From: Spirogloea muscicola
Lineage: Eukaryota > Streptophyta > Zygnematophyceae > Spirogloeales > Spirogloeaceae
Direction of reading: 5' to 3'
Length of the DNA: 29,321 nucleotides
NCBI GenBank assembly: GCA_009602725.1
Contig: WELB01000076.1
Coordinates: 278,408 to 307,728 of the forward strand
Shown: piece after piece, positions 1-9,498 of the stretch
Position numbering within the stretch: position 1 is the stretch's first letter
How the letters are laid out: the number at the start of each line of letters is the position of its first letter
Notes under the pieces: generated by a model
The model's database searches: none
Seen by the model: the letters and a program-made list of their open reading frames with translations, nothing else
What the model was told of the DNA's origin: nothing
Program-made: the position numbers and the translations under genes

Positions 1-3000
1 TGTGCGGCCACCACCGCCGCCGCCGCCACCGCCCTCGCCGCCGCCGCCAGTGCCGCCTCCACCACCGCCGCCGCAGCCTGCGCCATCGGCGCCCCTCCCC
101 CCTCCTCCACCTCCTCAGGCCCCCAGCCCCTCCCTCCCTCCGGCCCCCTCTCCGACTGGGGCCCCTGGCAGCTGCACCGGCCAATGCTGCTCGAGCAGCC
201 CGCCCACGGTCACCCTGGGCCAGCCAACCATGCCGTCCTTCTGGTGGTCCAACGGCCTCGCCGACGGCGCCACGGTGCAGCTCGAGACGTACTTTGCAAC
301 GTGGTGGGACGCATACCCGGCCTCCAACTGGACATCGTACGTCACGGCCATGAACACCACTGCGCCTCCCGTGACAACGGCCCTCACCATCCACCGGCTC
401 AGCGCTTCCCAGGTCCGTGGGCCTTTGATTGTCTCAAGCTCTACTGGGACGCTTACGAATATGACCGTATACAGCAATGAGGGTCTGTGATCTGAGCCTT
501 TGTGATCACAAGCCATCATTAGCTAGTAACTCATGGGCAGATTTCCGTTTCTTTGCAGGTCATGTTCCAGGCCCCCACCGGCGCTTGGCTCAAGGCCAAC
601 ATGGACTCGGGCAAGACAATTGGCGTCACAACCGACAACACAGACCCCGCGGCCGTTTTTACAATACAGTTTGTTGGCGACGAGCAGATTCAAGTCAAGG
701 CCTTTGACAACCTCTTTGTCAGGTGAGATAATTGCTTTCTTGTAGAGTGAAGCCTTGCTTATGACAACATATTTTCATATGCTGACTGATGTAGGTTCCA
801 AAGCCCCGCTTGACATCGTCAACTGCTCTTGTCTATGTGGTTTCACTCGAAGATTCGATGCAAAGTAGGTGCTTGCTAAAAACGACATTTGTACCACTGA
901 CTATCTTGTAAGCTCTTTTTCCTGGTCTTGCAACTCTTACAAGACAACAAAATGCGTGCACCATGCCCTTGTGCCCCTTACTGAGGTCCTGCAAGTCCTG
1001 ACATGCAAAATGGCCACGCATTGTTCCTGCAACGGCAGCTGCTCGCAGGATGGGTGGCTGGCGCGATGGGGCGCCAACGCGTACTCGTGGGAGACGTTCA
1101 CGGTGCGAGAGGCCATGCAGGTGCCTGCCATCCGGGGCGTCAACCTCGGCGGCTGGCTCGTGTACGAGGCCTGGATGCAGCCTGACCTCTTCACAAGCGT
1201 GCCCGTGCTCATCGATGGCACCCAGGTGCGTGCTGCGGTTCACCAAGCAATCCTCTTGCCTGGGCGTTCGCAGGACTCCGAAGTCTCACTGTGTCAGAAG
1301 AAAGCAACCTGATGATCCTTGTCCTGCAACCCACAGATCCAGCTTCAGTCCGTGCACACGGGCTACTGGATGGTGGCTGAAAACAGCGGCGGTACACAGG
1401 TGCATACCGCTGCTTGCCATCACTCCATGGGCTGCATCTCCCTCACTGTTGACTACGTGCAGCAACATGCATGCATCACCAGTGAGATGATTGGTAATTG
1501 CTATCAGCAATCTTTGCAAAGGCCACGTTTGTGGCTCCGCTTTTATGCTAGTGGGGCGTGGCCCTGAGGTCGACGTTCTTGGTTGCCAGGTTCTGTGCAA
1601 CCGCAACTCGCCGAGCGGGTGGGAGACGTTCAACCTGCGCAGGACGGACCCCTCTGGTGTCTTTCAACTGCGCGTATTCAACGAGGACTTCTGGTCCATG
1701 AAGAGCGGAAACGGGCTCCTCGTTGTCGCCGACCAGCTGCAAGCTGGCAGCACGGTGGGACTCCGCTTCTTGTCTCTGCACCCTCGCCATCCATCTGCTT
1801 CGTGGCGCCTCCTCAGCCAATCGCCAGTGTCTGATAAAATATGACGGCTAACTCGAGTGAGCTGAGCATGCAGGGGCTGGAGGACTTCCGATTCGTTGCC
1901 AATCCCGACAACAGCTCCTTGATCATGATCCAAGCGCCCAATGGGATGTACCTCCGGGCCACAGCCGGCGGCAATATCACCGCCGACGTTGACCCGGCGT
2001 CTGTGCAGCTCACAGACCCTGCTGCCTGGCAGGGCCCCACAGCATTCTACTGGCAGGCTGTGAGTCTGGAATCCTCCATTAATGATCAGAAAACTTCCAT
2101 CAGGATGTGCTCTTTAGCCCACTCGGTTTGGACATATAACTCTGGTTGAGACTGCACGAAGTCACTGTGAGAAACAGAATGCTTTTGCTGTCAGCAATTG
2201 CCATAGCAAGCCAAACGAGCTCATTGAGTGCTGATGCGCCACCTCACGCCTCGTGCAGGTGAGCATTGTGGATGGGGAGTACCAGCTTGTAGCCAGCTCG
2301 GGGGAGAATGCCACTTCTGTCATGACCCAGCACCACTCATCGTTCATCACTGAGGCAGACTTCCAGGTAAAGCGGTGCTCGTCTATTCTAAATCGTTTCC
2401 TGCTTGCTAGTTGCTCATCTTCCACAGTCCATGTCTGATTTGCAGCATTGTACCTCAACGTCCACTGCGCGACATTCTGTCCGTCCTATTCTATCCACGT
2501 GAATTTGATGTTGATGTCCTCCTCTTTGCAGTACCTGAAGTCAAGGAACATCAATGCTGTGAGAGTGCCAGTGGGCTATTGGATGGCGTCAAACGAGTCA
2601 CCATTCGTCACTGGCACGGAAGCCTACCTTGACCAAGCATTTGCATGGGCGGAGCTTTATGGTGTACGGATTATGATCAGCTTCCACGCAGCTCCAGGAT
2701 CCCAGGTGAACCATGTCTACTCTGTAATGTTCTGCTCATTAAGAACGTTGTGAAGGTGCAAGCCAAGTTGCTGATTGCGGTGTGATTGACTTGCTTTTTG
2801 ATTTCCAGAACGGCTATGAGCACAGCGCAGCCCGTGACGGCAAGACCGACTGGGCCTATTACCCTGAAAACGTCGCTCAGAGCCTTGATGCAATCGATTG
2901 GCTCAGCTCCAGATATGCGCAGCTGCCAATGTTCTTGGGCATTGGGCTGTTGAATGAGCCCCTTGGCGACTATATTCCAATGTCCATACTACAGGACTAC

Positions 3001-4054
3001 TACACGAAGGTCAGCGCCACGTGAAGTCGACTTGCACAGCAGCACATGTTATGTCCAATCTTAGCACGAGGGCGCCACTTTTTTGGCTCAGCAAGCACTT
3101 AGGGAGACGGGCTTACTGCGTTACTCAATGTCAATTCTTCCTGTGCCTGTGCAGGCTTATGACATTGTTCGGAGCTACTCACCCTGCGCATATGTTTCAT
3201 TTTCGCCATTGACTGACTCACCAGACTCTGCCTTCGACGTATGTGATCAGCTACCAACGCCCACGATGTGCTAGTTTTAAGTACACAAGAGCCACTTCAC
3301 AATTGAAGAGATAATCAGCAGAGCTCCCAGCTCATTTAGCCGTCTGCTTTGTGGTTACTTGAATGCAGGACTTCATGACTGTAAGGCAGGGGTACAACAA
3401 TGTCATCTTTGATGCGCACGTCTACCACGTCTTTGATGGCACTTTCACTAATAAGAGCGCAGCATACAACATCGACTACACAAGAACCACTTCGGTTGAC
3501 TATCTCAAGGGACTTGAGAAGGTGAACCTTCGAGCAAGCACAGCGTCAGCCAAGCAGCTGCGTCACCCATATGAGCCGGTCGGTATTGAGAAGGATGTAG
3601 GCACTGTGTCCATCAGGCCTTTATCAAAAGCAGCAGGCTCGTGCTGAAAATGTGTTAGTGCCCATGTTGCAGGGAGGGCATCTGGTTATGGTGGGCGAGT
3701 GGTCACTTGCGATGTATGGGGATGCTCAAGCCACATCCCAAGACACTGCCGCCTTTGGAACTGCACAGCTCGAGGTGAGACAGGCTGGCTTACAAGGCCA
3801 CATGCGGTTGGTCTGTACGGCTGTACCTGCATTTCTAAAGACTCGCCAATACGACGCCGATACATGTGTACGTGGATTTACATCCTAAACAGACATGGAA
3901 GACTCACAATCTGCTCGCTTACTGAGCAAGCCGTGCTGGGCCTCACCTTGCTGTGCAGACATATGGAGGCACCAGCGCGGGCTGGTTCTTCTGGTCTCTG
4001 AAGGTCAACCGTTGGGGCTACAACGAGTGGAATTTTCAGAAGTCGGACTCGTAA
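1..4054 (+). CDS. GH5 glucan 1,3-beta-glucosidase-like protein with fascin-like domains (5' partial)
   Basis: This is a plant-type GH5 exo-beta-1,3-glucanase, predicted to hydrolyse wall or storage beta-1,3-glucans outside the cell. Exons joined in phase: 1-412, 559-722, 1039-1225, 1337-1399, 1590-1754, 1874-2059, 2259-2366, 2532-2705, 2809-3009, 3155-3238, 3369-3521, 3673-3774, 3959-4054 (TAA). The start lies outside the window. The visible N-terminus is an extensin-like Pro/Ser run, then a region of unknown type, a fascin-like module, RGVNLGGWLV, a second fascin-like region with two SGWETF-type blocks, and the GH5 barrel. Visible catalytic features are GLLNEP (acid/base Glu) and VGEW (nucleophile Glu), with FDAHVYHVF between them. 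Exon 3 is placed at 1039 because that acceptor keeps frame and gives a fascin-like FVSCSQDGW junction; a more upstream acceptor at 794 meets a stop at once. Family identity is strong; the exact glucan substrate is inferred. Confidence 0.88.
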
Positions 4055-5041
4055 GGTTGGCTGCAGCAGAAGCCCGGCGGCGGCTGGCCCTGAAGGCCGG
4101 CCCTGACCGACAAGAGGCAGAGACGCTGCCAGAAGGAACTCAATAGATTTTGATCAAATCAGTCCCTCTCAGATTGTAGCTGAGAGACTCCACGCCACCC
4201 CCCCTCCCCATGTTGGAGTCCTGCTGAGAAGGCGACATTGAGTGTAGAAGTAGTTGACAAGTCCACCCGCACTGAAGTGGTGCTTGGTAGAATTGTGCAG
4301 TACAGATAAACTTGCAGCTGAGCGCAATAGCATAGCAGCTGCAAACCTTTTAGATAGGTAGCAATATCCAAGTGCATTTCGGAAGTCCTAGTTCTAGGAG
4401 CAGAGCTTCTTTCCATCAGGCACCTCAATAAGCAGTAGGTGCCTGATTCACTTGTAAATGTCAATAGATAGGTTATACCTGTGCCCTCCAAAGCACAACG
4501 TAGAGCTCAACTTTCATGTTTGAACGCGGCCTGCAGCCACCCAAGCAAAAGCAGAAAGGTCCTGCCAAATTCTTCCACAAGCAAACTATTGAACTTCTGA
4601 CAAGCGAAGCAAGTGGTTGACATTATGGCTTGCTTGTACATGGCTGACAACTGTTCCTTCGGTGCGTCGGTTGAACAAATAAGCCCTCCATGGAAGCCAA
4701 GCCAAGCCAGCAGCCTCTGTGCAGAGAAGCCTCGGCTCTCCGAAATGGGGGCTGTAACGTTCCCTCCCGTTTGAGAGTGCCAACGGTGCCGGTGACCTTA
4801 CTGCATGATCATGTTGTAGCTGCCGTGTGGAAATGCCAAACGGGACCGGTAAGTTTGCTCCACTGTATGTCTAGCTTAGTACGGTTCGAGGCCCCGGGCT
4901 TCGTACCGCGCTTGCACCGCCCAGGAGGCGCCGCTTGTATAGCCGAAGCGCCACTTCTTCTCACGCACCGATACGTACTCTCACTCGCCAGGCCAGCCAC
5001 TCCAGAAGTGGACTTTGGGGCTACCTCGTCACACCCTCCGG
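4055..5041. other. Intergenic region downstream of the GH5 gene
   Basis: I see no gene here. It holds the GH5 3' flank and one clear stem-loop (4415-4447). Open frames on both strands at 4690-5153 have no recognisable motif and no coding-like partner exons. Confidence 0.5.
4415..4447. repeat. Perfect 11-bp stem-loop
   Basis: ATCAGGCACCT at 4415-4425 pairs with AGGTGCCTGAT at 4437-4447 across an 11-nt loop. It lies about 360 bp beyond the GH5 stop codon. It may be a 3'-UTR structure or a small repeat; no function is shown. Confidence 0.6.
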
Positions 5042-5300
5042 GAAGAATGCGGCTGCTTGCATCTAAAAGAGTCCGGGGGAGGAGTGGCAGATGAAAGAAA
5101 GCGCGGCCAAATTGACTGGTGGCTGGGAAAGGCCAGCCCAAAGGAATGGACAAGGTCTGAAGGAGCCGGAGTGCGAAGGGCTAAGACATCAGCCAGGGAA
5201 CGCTCAGTAACCTCTAGTCAGGAGATGCAAGTCTGAGTAGCTAGCTGGCGGAAAGACGTCGCCCTGACGGAAGCCGGAGGCCGCCCGGAAGAAAGAAGAA

Positions 5301-5386
5301 GCTCGCCCATTGAGAATAGGGGCTGGAACAACCAGCCCGAAAAAGAATGAACAGAGTACGAGAAGGGGGCCAGGGGAAGCGCTAAG
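5301..5386 (+). repeat. Left terminal inverted repeat, 86 bp
   Basis: It starts GCTCGCCCATTGAG and ends AAGCGCTAAG. It contains the palindrome GGGCTGG-AACAA-CCAGCCC. It is the exact reverse complement of 6526-6611 and matches 28557-28642. Confidence 0.9.
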
Positions 5387-5414
5387 TAACAGAAACAAAG
5401 CAGCTACGAGACAC

Positions 5415-6464
5415 TCAGTAACCCCTGCTAAGCAGCCGCAGATCAGAGATGCTGGGCTCCTGGAAGTGGGTCCCCTGGCCAGAGCCAGAGGCAGCAGCGA
5501 GGGCTCTGCCGGCACGAAGGTGCAGCGCCCGGGCCATGGACCTCTGCAGCGAGACGGCCAGGCGCATTCGATACACTTGCGCCAGCGACCCGGCTGCAGG
5601 GAAGTCAATCGGCTCCCCATGGAAGCGCCGGGCGATGGTGTGGCGGGCGAGCTGGGTGAGCAGCTCGAGCCACCGAGCGCCCAGCGCCCCATGTGTGTCG
5701 ATGGCCAACAGGAAGAACTCGTCTTCCCGCGGATGATCCGCGTACTTCAGCTCTTTGGCCCGAGCAGCGCAGGCGACCGCATACCCAGCCGTGGTGGCAC
5801 ATTTAGCTGGGTGTGAGCGGTCATAGGCATCAGTAGTCACCACGTCCAGGAGAAGACGTGGCCCGCCGGCCTGTCGGGTGGCCACCAGGTCTACACGCCT
5901 GGCGTGGAGACCGTCGGCCCTGTGCTGGATTGGCATGATTCCGGAGTGCTCTGCTGCCACGGAGAAACCAGCCTCCAACAGGATGCCATGCATTACGTCG
6001 CGGAGGCGGTCGTGGGCCGCTGTCTGCTCTCCGCCGTGGGAACAGCGCAGAACATGAGCAGCCAGCTCTCCAGGCTCGGTCCCGCGCTCGCCACACTCAC
6101 ATTGACGCACACCCTGGAGACATGGCGGCAGTAGGCCCAGGAGCCGGTGGACGGCACTTCGGAATACCTCGTCCGGGAGGGTGAGGGCGTCGTAGAGGGG
6201 GAGGGCCTGGAGCCACGCCGCAGCCCCCGGGGGAGAGGCCGAGTGGAGTCTCGCGCGCCCGCGCAAGTCGGCCTCGGGGAGCTGCAGCACGGCGGTGGTG
6301 TAGGCGGCCTTGTCGACCACTGCCGCGATGCGCGCTTGGACGCGCAAGTCGGCGGTGTGCGCGAGGTGCGCAAAGGATACCGCCTGGCCGGCCAGGTCCG
6401 GGTGCGCCGCGGGCAGCTCCTGGTGGGCGGAGCGAAGCGACACCTGGAACGGCAGCGGGCCCAT
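5415..6464 (-). CDS. Element-encoded protein: C-terminal part of a non-LTR retrotransposon ORF with CCHC and restriction-like endonuclease features
   Basis: From the first Met after the right TIR this is an open 349-codon frame; the frame also runs open upstream to about 7013 through TIR sequence. A GAAAWLQALP-type region, common in the post-RT part of algal LINE-like ORFs, is followed by a zinc-knuckle-like C-x-C ... H-x3-C (QCECG, then HVLRC). After it comes a region resembling a PD-(D/E)XK nuclease: RRVDLVAT, then GGPRLLLDVVTTDAYD, then a Lys in AKELKY. This order, CCHC then nuclease, is known from the restriction-like endonuclease (RLE) of R2-type non-LTR elements. No reverse-transcriptase catalytic motif is present, so the protein is a fragment. 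It ends in SISDLRLLSRGY. The endonuclease assignment is by motif layout only. Whether it is expressed is unknown. Confidence 0.6.
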   Translation of the reverse strand: MGPLPFQVSLRSAHQELPAAHPDLAGQAVSFAHLAHTADLRVQARIAAVVDKAAYTTAVLQLPEADLRGRARLHSASPPGAAAWLQALPLYDALTLPDEVFRSAVHRLLGLLPPCLQGVRQCECGERGTEPGELAAHVLRCSHGGEQTAAHDRLRDVMHGILLEAGFSVAAEHSGIMPIQHRADGLHARRVDLVATRQAGGPRLLLDVVTTDAYDRSHPAKCATTAGYAVACAARAKELKYADHPREDEFFLLAIDTHGALGARWLELLTQLARHTIARRFHGEPIDFPAAGSLAQVYRMRLAVSLQRSMARALHLRAGRALAAASGSGQGTHFQEPSISDLRLLSRGY

Positions 6465-6525
6465 GTCGAAGAAAGGGGCTGGAGAAGCCAGCTCCTTCAG
6501 ACCTTGTCCATTCCTTTGGGCTTTA

Positions 6526-6611
6526 CTTAGCGCTTCCCCTGGCCCCCTTCTCGTACTCTGTTCATTCTTTTTCGGGCTGGTTGTTCCAGCCCCTATTCTC
6601 AATGGGCGAGC
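6526..6611 (-). repeat. Right terminal inverted repeat, 86 bp
   Basis: Exact reverse complement of 5301-5386, including the GGGCTGG/CCAGCCC hairpin. Perfect identity between the arms implies a recent origin or continuing gene conversion. Confidence 0.9.
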
Positions 6612-7922
6612 ACTTTCTTCTTTTGGGCTGGCCTTTCCCAGCCACCAGTCAATCTGGCCGCTCTTTCTTTGGGCTGGCCTCTCAAAGCCACCAATCAATC
6701 TGGCCGCGCTTTCTTTGCAGCCGCTATCTGAATAATAGCAGCCGCATTCTTGCCAGACCGGCCCGGCAGCAGCACAGCCTCGGCAAGCCGTTCCAAGCCA
6801 TATGCAAGGTCGGGCATGCCTTCCCAAGCCGCTCCCTGCCTCGCCCCGGCAGCTCCCCCGAGCCTCGCCGAGCCTTGCCACGCCTTGCCATGCCGTCCTC
6901 GGCCGTCCCCAGTGGCGCCGCTGGCACGCTCTTTCCAATGAGCCCCTGCAGCGCCAGGGTGCAGGGCAAACGGCAGGCCCACAGCCGACCGACAAGGCCA
7001 CCACAACCTGCAAGCCATGATGGCCACTGGCGACGGATGCGCCGCCAATAGCTACTGCAGCAGCTGCGGTCGCTGCGGAGAATTCTCAAGTTCCTCGCTT
7101 GGTGAGGACCTCCTGCCGCTTGAGGTGGCCGCCAGCAGCCCGCAACTGGGCAGCACCGCGGAGGTGATCATGCCGTGGCATCGTCCTTCAGGCCATGCTT
7201 CTGGCCTAGAAGGCGGCCGTGCTCAGCCTGGCTGCACTTCCGCGCCCTGGCCTTGCCACACTGACCCTGATTGTGCATCTGCATTGTGCTGCATTCAAAC
7301 TCTGCATTGTGCCAAATCCTTGCTGCTTCCTAATCTTGGCATCCGCGGTACATGAATGAGCCAATGGGAGGTTGTTGCTGTAGCTTCAGTATGGGTACGC
7401 CACAGGCCTGTGGCTGCTATCTGCCTGAAGAAAGCAGACAACCTGGAGTTGATCTCTGGCCCCGCACTACATCCACCAAAGTGGAATTACTTTCTGGAGG
7501 GAAGGTGGTCTCACACAGCCCTTTCGCATCCGCTACTGATTCGTACTTCAGCACATAACCACAGCATCTACATTTCTTCCATGACAGACTATTTGCATTC
7601 GATATATTAGATGTCCTTAGCATCTTGTGTCACTTTGATATCTGGTGGTACATTGATGTACTATGTGTGCATCCATAATCAGCTCCAATCTCTGCATCAT
7701 CTCGCCGAAGCTCTTCTCAAGATTGAGATCAATCTGGACATGTGACAACGGCCACAACCTTGTGGCTGCCCTGCCCTTGTCTCCTGATGGACAACTGCTT
7801 AACTTTCACATCTGATCTCTTCATGTTGATCCCAGCAGAAAGAGCAGTACTATGCACAAATTGTATCTCTACAGTTGCAAGTAAGACTTGCTATCCAAAC
7901 TTAGACACAAACTTAGACACTG

Positions 7923-8268
7923 CAGTTTGCATGTGCTTACATTCTACAATTATGTAGAAAGCTTGAGATACGCAGTCATGAGGGTATTGCCAGAATACGT
8001 GCTTACGGTGCTCATGCAATAACCCCATTGCCAAAGAGCCTCCTCAACAAGAAGTTTTGACAATAAGTGTCAAATTGCAACAATTCCGATAAGGACAGTT
8101 TGCATGTGCTAACATTCTACAGTCATGTAGAACGCTTGAGATACGCAGTTATGAGGGTATTGTCAGTATATGTGCTTATGGTGCTCACGCAATAACCCAA
8201 TTGCCGATGAGTCTCCTCAACAAGTACTTATGACAATAAGCGTCAAATTGCAACAATAGCGAGAAGGA
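7923..8268 (+). repeat. Two-copy tandem repeat, 173-bp period
   Basis: Unit 1 (7923-8095) and unit 2 (8096-8268) both begin CAGTTTGCATGTGCT and are equal in length with scattered substitutions. Both include a GACAATAAG-GTCAAATTGCAACAAT block near the end. No coding function is evident. Confidence 0.85.
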
Positions 8269-8899
8269 CATGGTCCTGGTCAGGGTGTACTCATTTTATA
8301 CTGAGGTGCAACTACACCCTGTATGACCTTGTAACCTTGTTATTTGTAGGTGCAGGAGGACTGCTGTGACTAACTTTCAGCCAGAAAACCAAAAAGGTTC
8401 CCAACAGGAGCACTCTACAATAACGCATGCCTGAAGGCAGATGTTTGTTATGAGATTGAACATGCCTCTCAAGGAGACCATAAAGTAAAGTAGATGGGGT
8501 GTTTGCTTGCATGCTGCACATCAGGCCACTATTATACATAAGCTGGGCAAGAGCTAGGCAAGGATTGACCAGTTAGTGATTCAGCACACTAGGACACTTA
8601 CCTGTGACCAGGTCTTGCGCAAAGAGGATGAGCGATAAGCAAGGCTAGCAAAAGCCCAGAGTGCACCATATTCTACCATTTCCAGGCATGGGTACAGAGA
8701 GCAGCTTGCAGTATGACAATTCATCGCTTGCAATCTGAGGTCTGATGCAATAAATTGCCATGTGCCACATTCTGCACATGAGCATGTTGGAAGGGATGAA
8801 TCTGGCGGAGTCTAAGCTAGAGTCTCAGCTCACATGACCTCCAGAGCCAGCTTGGGCTGCCTCATTATTTATGGCATCCTCTCTTTGTAGGCGCAGCAT

Positions 8900-9226
8900 A
8901 TGACGAGGCCTACCCTTAGGGCGGTTGTGGGTCTCCCCGGCACTCTTCATGCAGACAACAGCGCTCGAAGGAACCCCTCGTCAATATCCAGCTCAGGACA
9001 GCTCAGCCTTGGCCCTAGTCAGAGCTTGAATGCTCTGCCTGAGGCATCATTGGGCGACGGAGGGCTACCCGTCACTTCGACGGGGGAGTCCACCGAATGC
9101 CGTCCAAAAGCCCACACTGTCATCCTTGGCAGCGCGTCGCCTGGCTGCAGCATGCTGCGGCAATCAATTGGGAGCTTCCAAAAGCTGCAACCCCTGGCAA
9201 TAAGAAGCAGCACCAGCAGGAGATAA
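8900..9226 (+). CDS. Unrecognised open frame (possible exon)
   Basis: A 108-codon ATG-initiated frame, Ser/Gly/Pro-rich, with no domain, signal peptide or membrane segment that I recognise. It follows an acceptor-like CTTTGTAG at about 8883-8890. It could be an internal or terminal exon, or chance. It lies on the opposite strand to KCS, with its end about 270 bp beyond the KCS stop. Confidence 0.15.
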   Translation: MTRPTLRAVVGLPGTLHADNSARRNPSSISSSGQLSLGPSQSLNALPEASLGDGGLPVTSTGESTECRPKAHTVILGSASPGCSMLRQSIGSFQKLQPLAIRSSTSRR

Positions 9227-9498
9227 CAAGCGCTGAGGACAAGAGAATCAGAACTTTCCCATCCAAAACATTGCTTAATGCTGCTGACTGCCGAAGTCAG
9301 CCATTATTGAGACTAATTGGTATCTGCAAATGAATTCACGGGCCCAGGCCTTCTGGTGTGGCATACAGGTCATAGCAACCACTCTTGCTGCTTTGCAACG
9401 AACAAAAGTCGGCTCTTCATGTGACTGTCTGTTCTTGAAACCTGTAGCTGCACTGAAGTGGACATTGAAAGAGATAAGCCATGGTGACTTACCGAGGC

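Larger units (their letters stand above)
5301..6611 (-). mobile_element. 1.3-kb TIR-bounded element carrying a retrotransposon-type endonuclease ORF
   Basis: The unit is delimited by 86-bp terminal inverted repeats, 5301-5386 and 6526-6611, which match at all 86 positions by eye. Between them lies the ORF at 5415-6464 on the minus strand, its stop only about 28 bp from the left TIR. Just outside each TIR is a GAAGAAAG-like sequence in inverted orientation rather than an obvious direct target-site duplication. Related, shorter or decayed units occur at 11441-13014, 28137-28428 and 28557-28718. Two readings fit: a foldback or non-autonomous DNA element that captured the end of a non-LTR retrotransposon, or a retroelement insertion with an inverted duplicate of its own 3' region. 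Confidence 0.7.
5042..6746 (-). mobile_element. Outer nested repeat bracketing the TIR element
   Basis: The two edges are inverted copies of one another. Both begin with AGAATGCGGCTGCT (left near 5044, right near 6743 on the minus strand). Both continue through an AAAGAAAGCGCGGCCA block and a GACTGGTGGCTGGGAAAGG block (left 5095-5145, right 6630-6722, where the second block occurs twice). The left arm also holds a separate short ORF tail ending at 5204 (SDLHLLTRGY then stop, minus strand). This arrangement suggests an older element, itself truncated, into which the 5301-6611 unit inserted. The outer ends are degenerate, so the limits are approximate. Confidence 0.55.
6747..9498. other. Gene-poor interval between the repeat cluster and KCS
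   Basis: I recognise no protein here. About 6750-7100 is GC-rich. One stretch (about 7020-7100, +) reads as an Ala-rich open segment ending at a good donor (CTTG|GTGAGG), so it could be a first exon. From 7400 the sequence becomes AT-richer and holds the 173-bp tandem duplication. An open frame at 8900-9226 (+) follows an acceptor-like CTTTGTAG but has no recognisable domain. About 9330-9498 is probably KCS 3' UTR. Confidence 0.4.

Noticed and set aside
796-813. Apparent early stop in the GH5 gene after the acceptor at 793-794
   Set aside because: A different acceptor at 1037-1038 keeps phase and restores a fascin-like junction, so no pseudogene call is needed.
6465-7013. N-terminal extension of the element ORF through the TIR
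   Set aside because: The frame is open, but it translates the TIR and GC-rich flank, which is not family-like. The Met at 6464 is the more sensible limit.
7923-8268. Possible CRISPR-like array
   Set aside because: Only two long units directly abutting, no short repeat-spacer pattern, and the sequence is eukaryotic nuclear.
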